A program made the translations under genes and the position numbers. Positions 51,269 through 59,647 of a stretch of 64,000 bases of DNA are shown one piece after another (within the stretch, counting starts at the first letter, position 1; each line of letters starts with the position of its first letter). The notes beneath the pieces were generated by a model. It ran no database searches and was not told the origin of the DNA. It was given only the letters and a program-made list of their open reading frames with translations. Origin of the DNA: an uncultured Opitutia bacterium (GTDB taxonomy: Bacteria > Verrucomicrobiota > Verrucomicrobiia > Opitutales > Opitutaceae); contig CAIMFY010000118.1 of NCBI GenBank assembly GCA_903840415.1, positions 173,745 through 237,744 on the forward strand, in the 5' to 3' direction.

Positions 51269-52495
51269 TCAGCCGCGGCGGATTTCGGAGCCTTGGAACC
51301 GGATCTGAATCCGGTAAACCCGCTTTACCCGGCACGTGATCTGGCCGGTCGCGGCGTCGAATTTTTCCGGCACTTCGATCTTGTGGAGGTCGACGACGGC
51401 GTGGAAACCGCGCTCGGAAAACACGTCGATTAACATCGCTAGCGCCGTCGAATCCTCGAGCAGGGAGTCCTCGGTGTTGACAAGCGTGGCGCCGGAGATG
51501 GCATGGCGCTGCACGATAGGCAGGATTTTTTTGCGGATGAATTCCACGACGCGGGCAAACAGTTCCGGTTGGTCGAATTCGTAGCTGTCGAGCCGCTTCA
51601 CGAGTTCCTGCCGCGCGTGGACGACGATTTCGTGGGCGACCGGCACGTGCCGCAACCGATCGACGGTGCGCGGATCGAGTTCGAGGGTGCTTTGGTATTC
51701 CAGTTCGTGCAGGATGTTCTGCTCGACCTCGGCGAGCGGACCCTGCGCGTTGATGAAGTGGTAATGAAAGATTTCCTTGAGCGACTGGAGCGCGTCCCAC
51801 GTCTGCTCCTTGAACACCCGGTAGCGGCGTTGGGCGAGCGCCTCGTCGTGATCGGTCGGGCGATCTTCGCGCAGTTCGCCGATGCCGGAGCGCTGCACTT
51901 CGTCGTTGTGCGCGAGGGTCTCGCGGCCGCGCTTCAGTTGGCGCGCAATCGATTCCTTCTCTTCGACGAAGAGCACCATAATGTGAATCGTCGGCTGGCG
52001 GAAATGGATGCTGAGGGGCGTGCCGTAGAATTCGCGACGCAGCGCATGCATCTTGTCGAAGAGCAGTTTTAAACACTCAACCTGCACATGCGTGCGGGGA
52101 AACCCGTCGAGGATGACGCCGTCCTGGTATTCGGGCCGGAGCAACTGGCGCAGCAGCAGGCCGACCACCTCGCGGTCGCCGACCATGTTGCCGGCATTCT
52201 TGAGCGCCCGTGCTTCCGGTGAGTCGAGCAGCGCACTGATGACGATCGGCTGGCAGGTTAGGCCGCGGGCCTTGGTGATGAAGTCGGTATTAGTGCCTTT
52301 GCCGGCGCCCGGTGCGCCGCCCAGCAGCATGATTTCCTTGGGAAAGCGCAATTTTTCTCGCCCAAATTCCGCCTCCAGATCCTGCCAGACCGAGCTGAAG
52401 ATCAGTTGGGCATCCTTGATTTCCAGATCGCTCAGTTTGGCGGTGGCAGGCGACGGCAGAGCGGAGGGTTTGGCGGACGGAGCAGGCGGCAGCAT
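51269..52495 (-). CDS. Adenylate-kinase-like nucleoside monophosphate kinase with long C-terminal extension
   Basis: 408 residues, about twice the size of standard adenylate kinase. After a Pro/Ala-rich N-terminus comes the kinase core: P-loop LLGGAPGAGKGTNTDF, NMVGDREVVGLLLRQLL, VILDGFPRT, and FVEEKESIARQLKRG. The C-terminal ~170 residues (ELVKRLDSYEFDQPELFARVVEFIRKKILP ... AVVDLHKIEVPEKFDAATG) form an unrecognised domain. It probably phosphorylates AMP-like nucleotides. ATG 52495 is preferred; the frame stays open to TTG 52564. It converges on the second permease gene by 6 nt. Confidence 0.8.
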   Translation of the reverse strand: MLPPAPSAKPSALPSPATAKLSDLEIKDAQLIFSSVWQDLEAEFGREKLRFPKEIMLLGGAPGAGKGTNTDFITKARGLTCQPIVISALLDSPEARALKNAGNMVGDREVVGLLLRQLLRPEYQDGVILDGFPRTHVQVECLKLLFDKMHALRREFYGTPLSIHFRQPTIHIMVLFVEEKESIARQLKRGRETLAHNDEVQRSGIGELREDRPTDHDEALAQRRYRVFKEQTWDALQSLKEIFHYHFINAQGPLAEVEQNILHELEYQSTLELDPRTVDRLRHVPVAHEIVVHARQELVKRLDSYEFDQPELFARVVEFIRKKILPIVQRHAISGATLVNTEDSLLEDSTALAMLIDVFSERGFHAVVDLHKIEVPEKFDAATGQITCRVKRVYRIQIRFQGSEIRRG

Positions 52496-52606
52496 GGCGG
52501 GTGGGGGAGGTGATCTAGAGGGTTTGGCTGCTTGAATTGACACAAGAAAAATCCGCCAGCCCAAGCAACCATTCCCATCAGACTCACCGAACGTCTGACG
52601 ACGAAC

Positions 52607-52730
52607 CTCTGGGAACCTGTCGCACGCCCTTCGGTCAAACCTCGCGACGGTTCAACGCGGGCCTAGCCCGCAGAGCCGCCAAGTTGAAGCTGGACCTGGC
52701 GGGGTCGCGCAAGCGGCCCCGCCTTGTTTT
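52607..52730 (+). ncRNA. Putative structured RNA ending in an intrinsic terminator
   Basis: In the gap between divergent genes the DNA folds compactly. CTCT (52607-52610) pairs with AGAG (52672-52675) and encloses two hairpins. One is GAACC/GGTTC plus GTCGC/GCGAC (52613-52623 with 52644-52653, one bulge) over a 20-nt loop. The other is GCGGGC/GCCCGC (52657-52662 with 52666-52671). The terminator follows at 52698. I do not recognise a riboswitch or sRNA class. It could be a free small RNA or a leader controlling the response regulator 41 nt downstream. Confidence 0.5.
52698..52730 (+). terminator. Strong intrinsic terminator
   Basis: GGCGGGGTCGC and GCGGCCCCGCC form an 11-bp stem with one T-G pair, closed by a GCAA tetraloop, and are followed by TTGTTTTT. 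It lies 41 nt before the start of the sigma-54 regulator gene. Confidence 0.85.
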
Positions 52731-52770
52731 TGGCATTTCGCTTCCCACTTCCACTCGTCACACTCCGCCC

Positions 52771-54111
52771 ATGCCGTTGCGTATTCTCATCGTCGACGAC
52801 GAACCCAGCATCCGTAAAACAACGCGGATTGCCGTCGAAACCGCCGGCCACTCCGCGGCCGAGGCGTCGAACTCACTGCGTGCCCTCAAGGCGATCGAGG
52901 AGGATGCGTTCGATGCGGCCTTTCTCGATTTGAAACTCGGCGCCGACGACGGACTCGAAACTCTGGCCAAGCTCCTCCTCGCCCAGCCGACGCTCGCCGT
53001 CGTGATGTTCACGGCCTACGCCAACATCGCCACCGCCGTCGAGGCGATGCGCCGCGGGGCGTTCGATTTCATCCCGAAGCCGTTCACGCCCGACCAGATT
53101 CGCGGCGTGATCGGGAAAATCGAAAAAACCCGCGTCCTGGAGACTCGCGTGCGTTCACTCGAGGGCGAACTCGCCCGCGAAGCGCCGCCGGTTGATCTCG
53201 CTCCGGCTGATCCCGTGGCGCTGCGCGCGATCGAAATCGCGTTCAAGGCGGCCGACTCGTCGGCGAACATCCTGCTCCTCGGCCCGAGCGGCACGGGCAA
53301 GAGCGTGCTCGCCCGCGAGATTCACCGCCGCAGCGCGCAGCGCGACGCTGCATTTGTGACCATCAGCTGCCCGTCGCTTTCGCGCGAGCTGCTGGAGAGC
53401 GAACTCTTCGGCCACGTCAAAGGCTCATTCACGGGCGCCGTGGTCGACACGCTCGGCAAGGTCGCGGCGGCCAACGGAGGAACGCTTTTTCTCGACGAAA
53501 TCGGCGAACTGCCGTCCGAGTTGCAGCCGAAACTGCTGCGCCTTCTCCAGGAACGCGAATACGAGCGCGTCGGCGAAGCGAAGCCGCGCCGGGCCAACGT
53601 CCGCGTGATCGCGGCGACAAACCGACCGCTCGCCGACGAAGTGAAGGCCGGGCGCTTCCGCGAAGATTTGTTTTACCGGCTCAACGTCATCACCGTCGCG
53701 CTGCCCGGCTTGTGCGATCGGCCGGCCGATCTGGGGCGGTTCGCGGAGAGCTACCGGAAGTTTTTCGCCGTGCGGCTCGGCAAACGAATCGGCTCGTTCT
53801 CGTCGGAGGTGACGGCGGCGTTTGTCTGCTATCCGTGGCCGGGAAATCTCCGCGAACTGCGCAACGTGATCGAGCGCGCCGTGATCCTCGCCGGTGGCCC
53901 CACGATCGAGCTGTGCGACTTGCCGGAGGAATTCGGCGCGCCGCCGAATTCCGCCATCGCCGTCGGCGCCCGCGTGACGCTCGACGCGCTCGAAGCCGAA
54001 CACCTCAAACGCATCGTCGCGATGTCGCACAATCTCGACGACGCCGCGCGCACGCTCGGCATCGATCCGGCGACGCTTTACCGCAAACGTCAGAAACTCG
54101 GGCTCCTCTGA
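52771..54111 (+). CDS. Sigma-54-dependent response regulator (NtrC/AlgB-like)
   Basis: A 446-residue activator. The receiver domain has acidic DD at residues 9-10, phospho-acceptor Asp53 (FLDLKLG) and Lys103 in IPKPF. The AAA+ domain has Walker A GPSGTGKS (171-178), the sigma-54 contact loop GSFTGA (218-223, Ser in place of the common Ala), and Walker B LFLDEIGE. The C-terminal Fis-type HTH reads LDDAARTLGIDPATLYRKRQKLGL. It is paired with the histidine kinase 12 nt downstream, like AlgB/KinB. ATG 52771 follows a strong terminator. Confidence 0.92.
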   Translation: MPLRILIVDDEPSIRKTTRIAVETAGHSAAEASNSLRALKAIEEDAFDAAFLDLKLGADDGLETLAKLLLAQPTLAVVMFTAYANIATAVEAMRRGAFDFIPKPFTPDQIRGVIGKIEKTRVLETRVRSLEGELAREAPPVDLAPADPVALRAIEIAFKAADSSANILLLGPSGTGKSVLAREIHRRSAQRDAAFVTISCPSLSRELLESELFGHVKGSFTGAVVDTLGKVAAANGGTLFLDEIGELPSELQPKLLRLLQEREYERVGEAKPRRANVRVIAATNRPLADEVKAGRFREDLFYRLNVITVALPGLCDRPADLGRFAESYRKFFAVRLGKRIGSFSSEVTAAFVCYPWPGNLRELRNVIERAVILAGGPTIELCDLPEEFGAPPNSAIAVGARVTLDALEAEHLKRIVAMSHNLDDAARTLGIDPATLYRKRQKLGLL

Positions 54112-54123
54112 GCGTCCCACGCG

Positions 54124-55941
54124 ATGCTCCGCACGCGCCTGCTTCTCGGTCTCGTCCCGCTCTTGCTGATCGTCGTGGGCATCGGGCTCTACGCAATCGG
54201 TGTCAGCCGCGAACTCGCCGGCTCGCTCTCGCGCGATCTCGTGAACAACTACCGCTCGATCGGCGCCAACCAGCAGATGCGAGTGGCGGCGACGGTCATG
54301 AGCACGCTCGCCGATGCGAAAGGCGCGGAGCTCACAGCGGCGCGCCAGAATTTCGAGGAGCAGCGCGCGGCGTTTCGTCGTGAGTTGATGGGGCAGGCGG
54401 CAAGTTCGGCGGGTTCGCCGCGCGCCGCGCTCGTCGCCGCACTCGACGATGCGTTTCAACGCTTCAGCGCCGCGGCCGGTCCACGGCTCGCCTTCGGGGG
54501 CGGCACGGGCTCGCTCGCCGAGTTGCAGCAGATGTCGGTGGCTTTTGGTGGCGTGCTGCGGGCGCTCGATCGGCTCACCGAGTGGGATGCCTCGGCTGCG
54601 CAACGGACGGCCGATCGCGTCGCGCAGCTCGCGCAGACGACGGAGCGCATCCTGCTCACGGCAATCGTCGTCGCGTTTGCCCTCGCGGCGTTCGTCGCAT
54701 GGCGGCTGGCGGCGGCGCTGCTCCGGCCAATTCAGGCGCTGACGGCGTCGGCGGTCGCCGTCGGTGAAGGCGATCTCGATCGGGTGGTGCCGGAATTTTC
54801 TCACGACGAACTCGGCCAGCTGGCGCACGCCTTCAACACCATGGCCGCAAAACTGCGCGCCTACCGCGAGGCCACCCTCGCGAAAGTCCTGCGAACCCAG
54901 CGCACGATGGAGGCCACGCTGACCTCTGCGCCCGATCCGGTGTTCGTCGTGGCGCGGGACGGCGCGCCGGAGATTCGCAATCCTGCGGCAGAGCAACTCG
55001 GCCTCGCGGCGTTTCCGCCGGCGCTCGCCGAGCCGCTTGCGCGTGTGCTCGCAACTGGCGAGCACTACCTGCCGTCCGACTATGGTCGGGCCGTGACTCT
55101 GCGTGTCGCTCGCGAAGATCGTCACTATCTGCCGCGCATCCTCGCCATCGGCGACACGCTCACGGAGTTCAAGGGCGCCGCCGTCATCCTGCAGGACGTG
55201 ACGAAATTCCGGTTGCTCGACGACGCGAAGACCAACCTCGTCGGCACCGTCAGCCACGAGTTGAAAACGCCGCTCACGAGTCTGCGGCTAGCCGTTTACC
55301 TGCTGCTCGAGCAGAAACTGGCCGGGCTCACCGCCACGCAACGCGATCTCCTCGAAACGGCGCGCGACGATGCCGACCGGCTGCTCCGCATCCTCGACAA
55401 TCTCCTCGATCTCGCGCGGTTTGGGGCCGGGGCCGCCGCGCTCGACTGCCGCGAGATCGCGATCCCCGCGCTCCTCGACGAAATCGCGCGCGAGGCCGGC
55501 GTCTTCACCTCGGTGGCGGGCCAGACGCTCGCGGTGCAGGTGGCGCCGGCGCTCGCGAGAACCAAATTGTCGGCCGATCTCGCGCGGCTCCGACACGTCT
55601 TCATGAACCTGCTGACGAACGCGTCGAAATATTCGCCGCGGGGCGGCACTATTACGCTGAGCGCGAGTGCGACCGCCGAAAATTTCGTGCGCTTTGCCGT
55701 GCAGGATGAAGGCCCGGGGATTCCGGCGGAGAGTCTCGGGCGCGTCTTCGATCGGTTTTACCGGGCGCCCCATCAGGAGAAATCCGGCGCCGGCCTCGGG
55801 CTCGCCATCGCGCGCGAAATCGTGGTAGCCCACGGCGGCAGCATCGCCTGCACCAGCGAACCGGGCCGCGGGGCGGAGTTTCATTTCTTGCTGCCGGTGG
55901 CTCCTGCTGAGAGCCATGAGCGGACCGCGTCGACGGTCTGA
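54124..55941 (+). CDS. Membrane sensor histidine kinase (KinB/NtrB-like)
   Basis: A 605-residue kinase with TM1 (LLLGLVPLLLIVVGIGLYAIG), a helical periplasmic sensor (~35-170), TM2 (ILLTAIVVAFALAAFVAW), HAMP (LLRPIQALTASAVAVGEGDLDRVVPEFSHDELGQLAHAFNTM), and PAS. HisKA has phospho-His378 (VSHELKTPLTSLR). HATPase has N (MNLLTNASKYS), G1 (DEGPGIP) and G2 (GAGLGLAI). It should phosphorylate the preceding regulator. No inserted or missing motifs are seen. Confidence 0.93.
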   Translation: MLRTRLLLGLVPLLLIVVGIGLYAIGVSRELAGSLSRDLVNNYRSIGANQQMRVAATVMSTLADAKGAELTAARQNFEEQRAAFRRELMGQAASSAGSPRAALVAALDDAFQRFSAAAGPRLAFGGGTGSLAELQQMSVAFGGVLRALDRLTEWDASAAQRTADRVAQLAQTTERILLTAIVVAFALAAFVAWRLAAALLRPIQALTASAVAVGEGDLDRVVPEFSHDELGQLAHAFNTMAAKLRAYREATLAKVLRTQRTMEATLTSAPDPVFVVARDGAPEIRNPAAEQLGLAAFPPALAEPLARVLATGEHYLPSDYGRAVTLRVAREDRHYLPRILAIGDTLTEFKGAAVILQDVTKFRLLDDAKTNLVGTVSHELKTPLTSLRLAVYLLLEQKLAGLTATQRDLLETARDDADRLLRILDNLLDLARFGAGAAALDCREIAIPALLDEIAREAGVFTSVAGQTLAVQVAPALARTKLSADLARLRHVFMNLLTNASKYSPRGGTITLSASATAENFVRFAVQDEGPGIPAESLGRVFDRFYRAPHQEKSGAGLGLAIAREIVVAHGGSIACTSEPGRGAEFHFLLPVAPAESHERTASTV

Positions 55942-55957
55942 ACCTCAATTACTCCGC

Positions 55958-56740
55958 ATGGAACCCGAAATTCTTATTAATCGCCACGAGCGCGACGGCG
56001 TCGTCTGGGCCGAGCTCACGCTGAACCGACCGCAAAAAGGCAACGCCCTGACGATGCCGATGCTCGATGAGATTGAGGCCCGCGTGAAAAGCGTGGCGGC
56101 CGATCAAGCGGTGCGCGCGCTGGTGATTCGCGGCCACGGCAAATTTTTCTGCACTGGCGGCGACATCAACGCGTGGGGCGCGCTTTCGCCGCACGAGATG
56201 GCGCAACAGTGGATTCACCGCGGCATCGACGTGATCGATCAGATCGCGGCGTTGCCGCAACCGGTTGTGGCGGTGATTTCCGGCCACGCGCTGGGCGGCG
56301 GGTTGGAGCTGGCGCTGGCTGCGGATTTTCGGATCGGAATCAGTCACGCGAAATTGGGGGCGCCGGAAGTCGGGCTCGGAATGATCGCGGGGTGGGGCGG
56401 CGTGCGGCGGCTCGCGGAAAACATCGGCCTGCCGCGGGCGCGGGAACTCACGCTGATCGGCGCGCCGATCACGGCGCAGCAGGCGCACGAGTGGGGTTTG
56501 CTCATGGCGGTGGCCGAGGACGCCGCAACGCTTGAGGCCGAGCTCGAATCGCTGCTCGACAAATTGCTCGCGAACGCGCCGCTGGCGATGCGCGCCACGA
56601 AGTCGTTGCTCGCCACCATGGCGCTCGATCTGCGGCACCAGCACGCCGCGGCGGTCGAGCAGGTGGCCGGCACAGCGGACTGCGCGGAGGGCGTCGCGGC
56701 CTTTCGGGAAAAGCGAAGACCCGTCTTCAAGAATCGCTGA
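55958..56740 (+). CDS. Enoyl-CoA hydratase/isomerase (crotonase family)
   Basis: A 260-residue crotonase: LTLNRPQKGNALTMPML, oxyanion-hole block ALVIRGHGKFFCTGGDINAW, and ALGGGLELALAADFRIGISHAKLGAPEVGLGMIAGWGGVRRL. The usual Glu positions for hydration are at APEVGLG and the following loop, so hydratase or a related CoA-ester activity is likely. It starts the acyl-CoA operon, 17 nt after the kinase gene. ATG 55958 matches the family N-terminus. Confidence 0.88.
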   Translation: MEPEILINRHERDGVVWAELTLNRPQKGNALTMPMLDEIEARVKSVAADQAVRALVIRGHGKFFCTGGDINAWGALSPHEMAQQWIHRGIDVIDQIAALPQPVVAVISGHALGGGLELALAADFRIGISHAKLGAPEVGLGMIAGWGGVRRLAENIGLPRARELTLIGAPITAQQAHEWGLLMAVAEDAATLEAELESLLDKLLANAPLAMRATKSLLATMALDLRHQHAAAVEQVAGTADCAEGVAAFREKRRPVFKNR

Positions 56741-56753
56741 ATTATCCTTCACG

Positions 56754-58283
56754 ATGAGTGTCACGAAATTTCTGAGCGCCGCGCAGGCCGCCGCGTTGAT
56801 CAAAAATGGCGACACTGTCGCCGTGAGCGGCAACGGCGCCGGCATGATCGCGGCGGAGGCGATCTTTGCCGCGGTGGAGCAGCGTTTCCTGGCAACGGGA
56901 GAACCGCGCGATCTCACGCTCGTGCATTCGCTCGGGCTGGGCGACCGGGGCGATCAGGGCGCCAGCCGGTTCGCGCACGAAGGCATGTTGCGTCGCGTCA
57001 TCGCCGCGCACTTTACGTGGTCGACGAAGATTCAGGATTTGATTCGAGAGGAGAAAATCGAGGCCTACTGCTTTCCGGCCGGGGTGATTCAGCAACTGCT
57101 GCGGGAAATTGGCGCCGGGCGCCCCGGACTTTTTACGCACGTGGGACTCGGGACCTTTGCTGATCCGCGGCACGACGCCGGGCGTTGCAACCGCCGCAGT
57201 CGGGATGAATTGGTCGAACTACACCATTTCGACGGTCGCGAGATTTTGCGCTACAAGCCGTTCAAGGTGGATGTCGCGATCGTGCGCGGCACGTTGGCCG
57301 ACACGCGCGGCAACATCAGTCCAGAGGGCGAGGCGGTCGACCTCGACGTGCATTCGATCGCGCTGGCGGCGCACAACAGCGGCGGGCTCGTGCTGGTGCA
57401 GGTGAAAAAAATCGTCGCGCACGGCGCGCTGATCGCCAGAAATGTCCGCATCCCGGGCATTATGGTAGACGCCGTCGTCGAGGACCCGGGACAACAGATG
57501 TTTTACGGCATGCCCTACGACCCGACGGTCAGCGGTTCGCAGCGCGCGCAGGTCGGCCATCTGACAGCGGAGCTGCCGGCCAAGATCGAGCGGCGCATCA
57601 TCGCGCGCCGGGCGGCGATGGAACTGCGAAAAGGCACGTCACTCAATTTTGGTTTCGGTATCCCGGGCGGTATTTTCGGTGTGATGGCCGAGCAGGGGAT
57701 TGCCGACGAGTTGTGGATGAGCGTCGAGCAGGGCGTCCACAACGGCCGGATGCTCGACGATCGGTTTTTCGGCGCGGCGCGGAATCCGGATGCGGTGCTG
57801 CCATCGATCGAGCAGTTCGATTATTACAGTGGCGGTGGAATCGATCTAACCTTTCTCGGCATGGGCGAGGCCGATGCGCGGGGCAACGTGAACGTCTCGC
57901 ACCTCGGGGGCACGTTGGTCGGTCCCGGAGGATTCATCGACATCGCGCAGAATGCGAAGCGGGTGGTGTTTTGCGGCACGTTCGATGCGCAGGGCGGTAA
58001 GGTGGCGTGGACGAACGGAGCGTTGCGCGTGGTGCAGGCCGGGCAGATTCGGAAATTTGTGAGCCAGGTCGAACGGATCACGTTTGCCGGGGATTACGCC
58101 GCGCAGCATGGGCAGGAAGTGCTTTATGTCACCGAACGCGCTGTCTTCCGACTGGAGAAAGGCGGACTGCGGTTGACCGAGATCGCGCCCGGCATCGACA
58201 TCGATCGCGACGTTTTGCCCTACATGGATTTCAAACCGATCATCGGCGAGGTCGCGACGATGGAGCTTTCCTGTTTTCGGTAA
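56754..58283 (+). CDS. Fused alpha/beta acyl-CoA:acetate CoA-transferase (propionate CoA-transferase-like)
   Basis: A 509-residue family I CoA-transferase with both halves joined: FLSAAQAAALIKNGDTVAVSGNGAGMIAAEAIF, GAGRPGLFTHVGLGTFADPRHDAGR, VDVAIVRGTLADTRGNISPEGEA, and the active-site Glu in WMSVEQGVHNGR. It moves CoA between short-chain acyl groups and acetate or a similar acid. It is spaced 13 nt after the crotonase. ATG 56754 is well placed; the open frame extends further upstream inside the crotonase gene. Confidence 0.9.
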   Translation: MSVTKFLSAAQAAALIKNGDTVAVSGNGAGMIAAEAIFAAVEQRFLATGEPRDLTLVHSLGLGDRGDQGASRFAHEGMLRRVIAAHFTWSTKIQDLIREEKIEAYCFPAGVIQQLLREIGAGRPGLFTHVGLGTFADPRHDAGRCNRRSRDELVELHHFDGREILRYKPFKVDVAIVRGTLADTRGNISPEGEAVDLDVHSIALAAHNSGGLVLVQVKKIVAHGALIARNVRIPGIMVDAVVEDPGQQMFYGMPYDPTVSGSQRAQVGHLTAELPAKIERRIIARRAAMELRKGTSLNFGFGIPGGIFGVMAEQGIADELWMSVEQGVHNGRMLDDRFFGAARNPDAVLPSIEQFDYYSGGGIDLTFLGMGEADARGNVNVSHLGGTLVGPGGFIDIAQNAKRVVFCGTFDAQGGKVAWTNGALRVVQAGQIRKFVSQVERITFAGDYAAQHGQEVLYVTERAVFRLEKGGLRLTEIAPGIDIDRDVLPYMDFKPIIGEVATMELSCFR

Positions 58284-58300
58284 GCGCGTTGTCTGAGTTC

Positions 58301-58804
58301 ATGAGTCCACAGAACGATCAGGGCCGCGAGCTCCCGGCGGGTGACTATTGGTATGAGGATCTCGCGCCGGGTGATCATTTCGACACCGGCACGGTCGTGA
58401 TTAACGGATCGCAGATCACGGCGTTTGCGGAGCTGTCGGGGGATTTTTTCGATGTTCACATGGATGATGAATTCGCCCGGGAGCAGGGGTTTCCCTCGCG
58501 GATTGCGCACGGGTTGCTGGTGCTCGCGCTCGTCGACGGCCTGAAAAATCGCTCGCCGGTTCGACTGATGGCAGTGGCGTCGCTCGGCTGGGACTGGCGT
58601 TTCAAGGCGGCGGTTGTGCCCGGCGATCACATCGGAGCGCACCTGCGCGTGGCGGCGAAGCGGCTCTCAAGCAAGGGGCAGGGCCTCGTCACACTGGCGA
58701 TCCGCGCAACGAAGCAGGACGGGCAAACCGTGCAGGAGGGTGAAACGACGCTGATTCTTCGTCACCGGCCGGCCGCAAATTCGACTGACCACACGGTGAA
58801 TTAA
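58301..58804 (+). CDS. MaoC-like (R)-specific enoyl-CoA hydratase
   Basis: A 167-residue hot-dog protein with the hydratase 2 motif: FAELSGDFFDVHMDDEFAREQGFPSRIAHGLLVLALVDGL. Asp and His of the family catalytic pair are present in SGDFFDVHMD (Asp, then His). It hydrates 2-enoyl-CoA in the R configuration. It belongs to the acyl-CoA operon, 17 nt after the CoA-transferase gene. Confidence 0.88.
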   Translation: MSPQNDQGRELPAGDYWYEDLAPGDHFDTGTVVINGSQITAFAELSGDFFDVHMDDEFAREQGFPSRIAHGLLVLALVDGLKNRSPVRLMAVASLGWDWRFKAAVVPGDHIGAHLRVAAKRLSSKGQGLVTLAIRATKQDGQTVQEGETTLILRHRPAANSTDHTVN

Positions 58805-58853
58805 TTCGCCGTGATTTCTTTCCACTCGAACGTGTCGCCATCATCCTGAAGTC

Positions 58854-59273
58854 ATGCCTCGAACCAGCATACACCGAGTCCAAGTGGAATTTGGCGACTG
58901 CGATCCGGCGCAAATTGCTTTTTTCCCGAATTTCTTCCGGTGGTTTGACGCGGCGGCGTTTAATTTTTTTCGCCAATGCGGCGTGCCCACGTGGCGCGAA
59001 ACGGAGAAGTCTACCGGGTTGATCGGCACGCCGGTGGTGGAGACGAGCTGCAAGTTTATCCGACCGACGACGTATGGCGACGTGCTGGAGGTGCACACCT
59101 GCATCGTGGAGTGGCGCGAGACGAGCTTCGTCATGAAACACGAATTGAAGCGGAGCGGCGAAATGCTGGCAGAGTCGCGCGAGGTGCGGGTGTTTGCCGT
59201 GCGCCACCCGGATGATCCGACGCGGATCAAGGCGGTGCCAGCGCCCGCGGAGATTCGCCGACGCTGCGAGTAA
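58854..59273 (+). CDS. 4-hydroxybenzoyl-CoA-type thioesterase
   Basis: A 139-residue hot-dog thioesterase with QVEFGDCDPAQIAFFPNFFRWFDAA (catalytic Asp in DCDPAQIAF), then CKFIRPTTYGDVLEVHT. It hydrolyses acyl-CoA, possibly aromatic. Being last in the cluster (49 nt after the MaoC gene), it may release the product. No ring-activating genes are nearby, so an aromatic substrate is only a guess. Confidence 0.88.
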   Translation: MPRTSIHRVQVEFGDCDPAQIAFFPNFFRWFDAAAFNFFRQCGVPTWRETEKSTGLIGTPVVETSCKFIRPTTYGDVLEVHTCIVEWRETSFVMKHELKRSGEMLAESREVRVFAVRHPDDPTRIKAVPAPAEIRRRCE

Positions 59274-59435
59274 TCGCGCGATCCGCGGCACCGGAGCGAG
59301 ATTTGGCGAGTCGGCCGGCGCGATCGACGTCGGTGACGGTGATGAGGTCGTGCGTTTACCGGTCGATCGTGGCGCGGAAAATCTATTTTCTTGCCCGGGA
59401 TGTCATGGGCGTGTGTCTTTGCCCTCCGCTCTCTT

Positions 59436-59520
59436 GCCCGGGTGGTGGAATTGGTAGACACGCAGGTCTCAGAAGCCTGTGCCTTACGGTGTAGCGGTTC
59501 GAGTCCGCTCCCGGGCACCA
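59436..59520 (+). tRNA. tRNA-Leu (anticodon CAG)
   Basis: An 85-nt class II tRNA. The acceptor stem GCCCGGG pairs with CCCGGGC and CCA is encoded. The anticodon arm CAGGT-CTCAGAA-GCCTG places CAG at 34-36. A long variable arm and T arm GGTTCGAGTCC are present. An integrase-type gene starts 128 nt downstream, making the 3' end of this tRNA the likely insertion site of the island. Confidence 0.96.
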
Positions 59521-59647
59521 TTTCATAGGTAAAGTAGCATCAACGTTGACGAAAAACAGGGCAAAATTTCGGTAATGGGATAGCCCAGAGTGCCACTATG
59601 GTGCCAAAATTCCTTGCCCTGCCGCTTGCTATGGGCACGGTGCGTCT

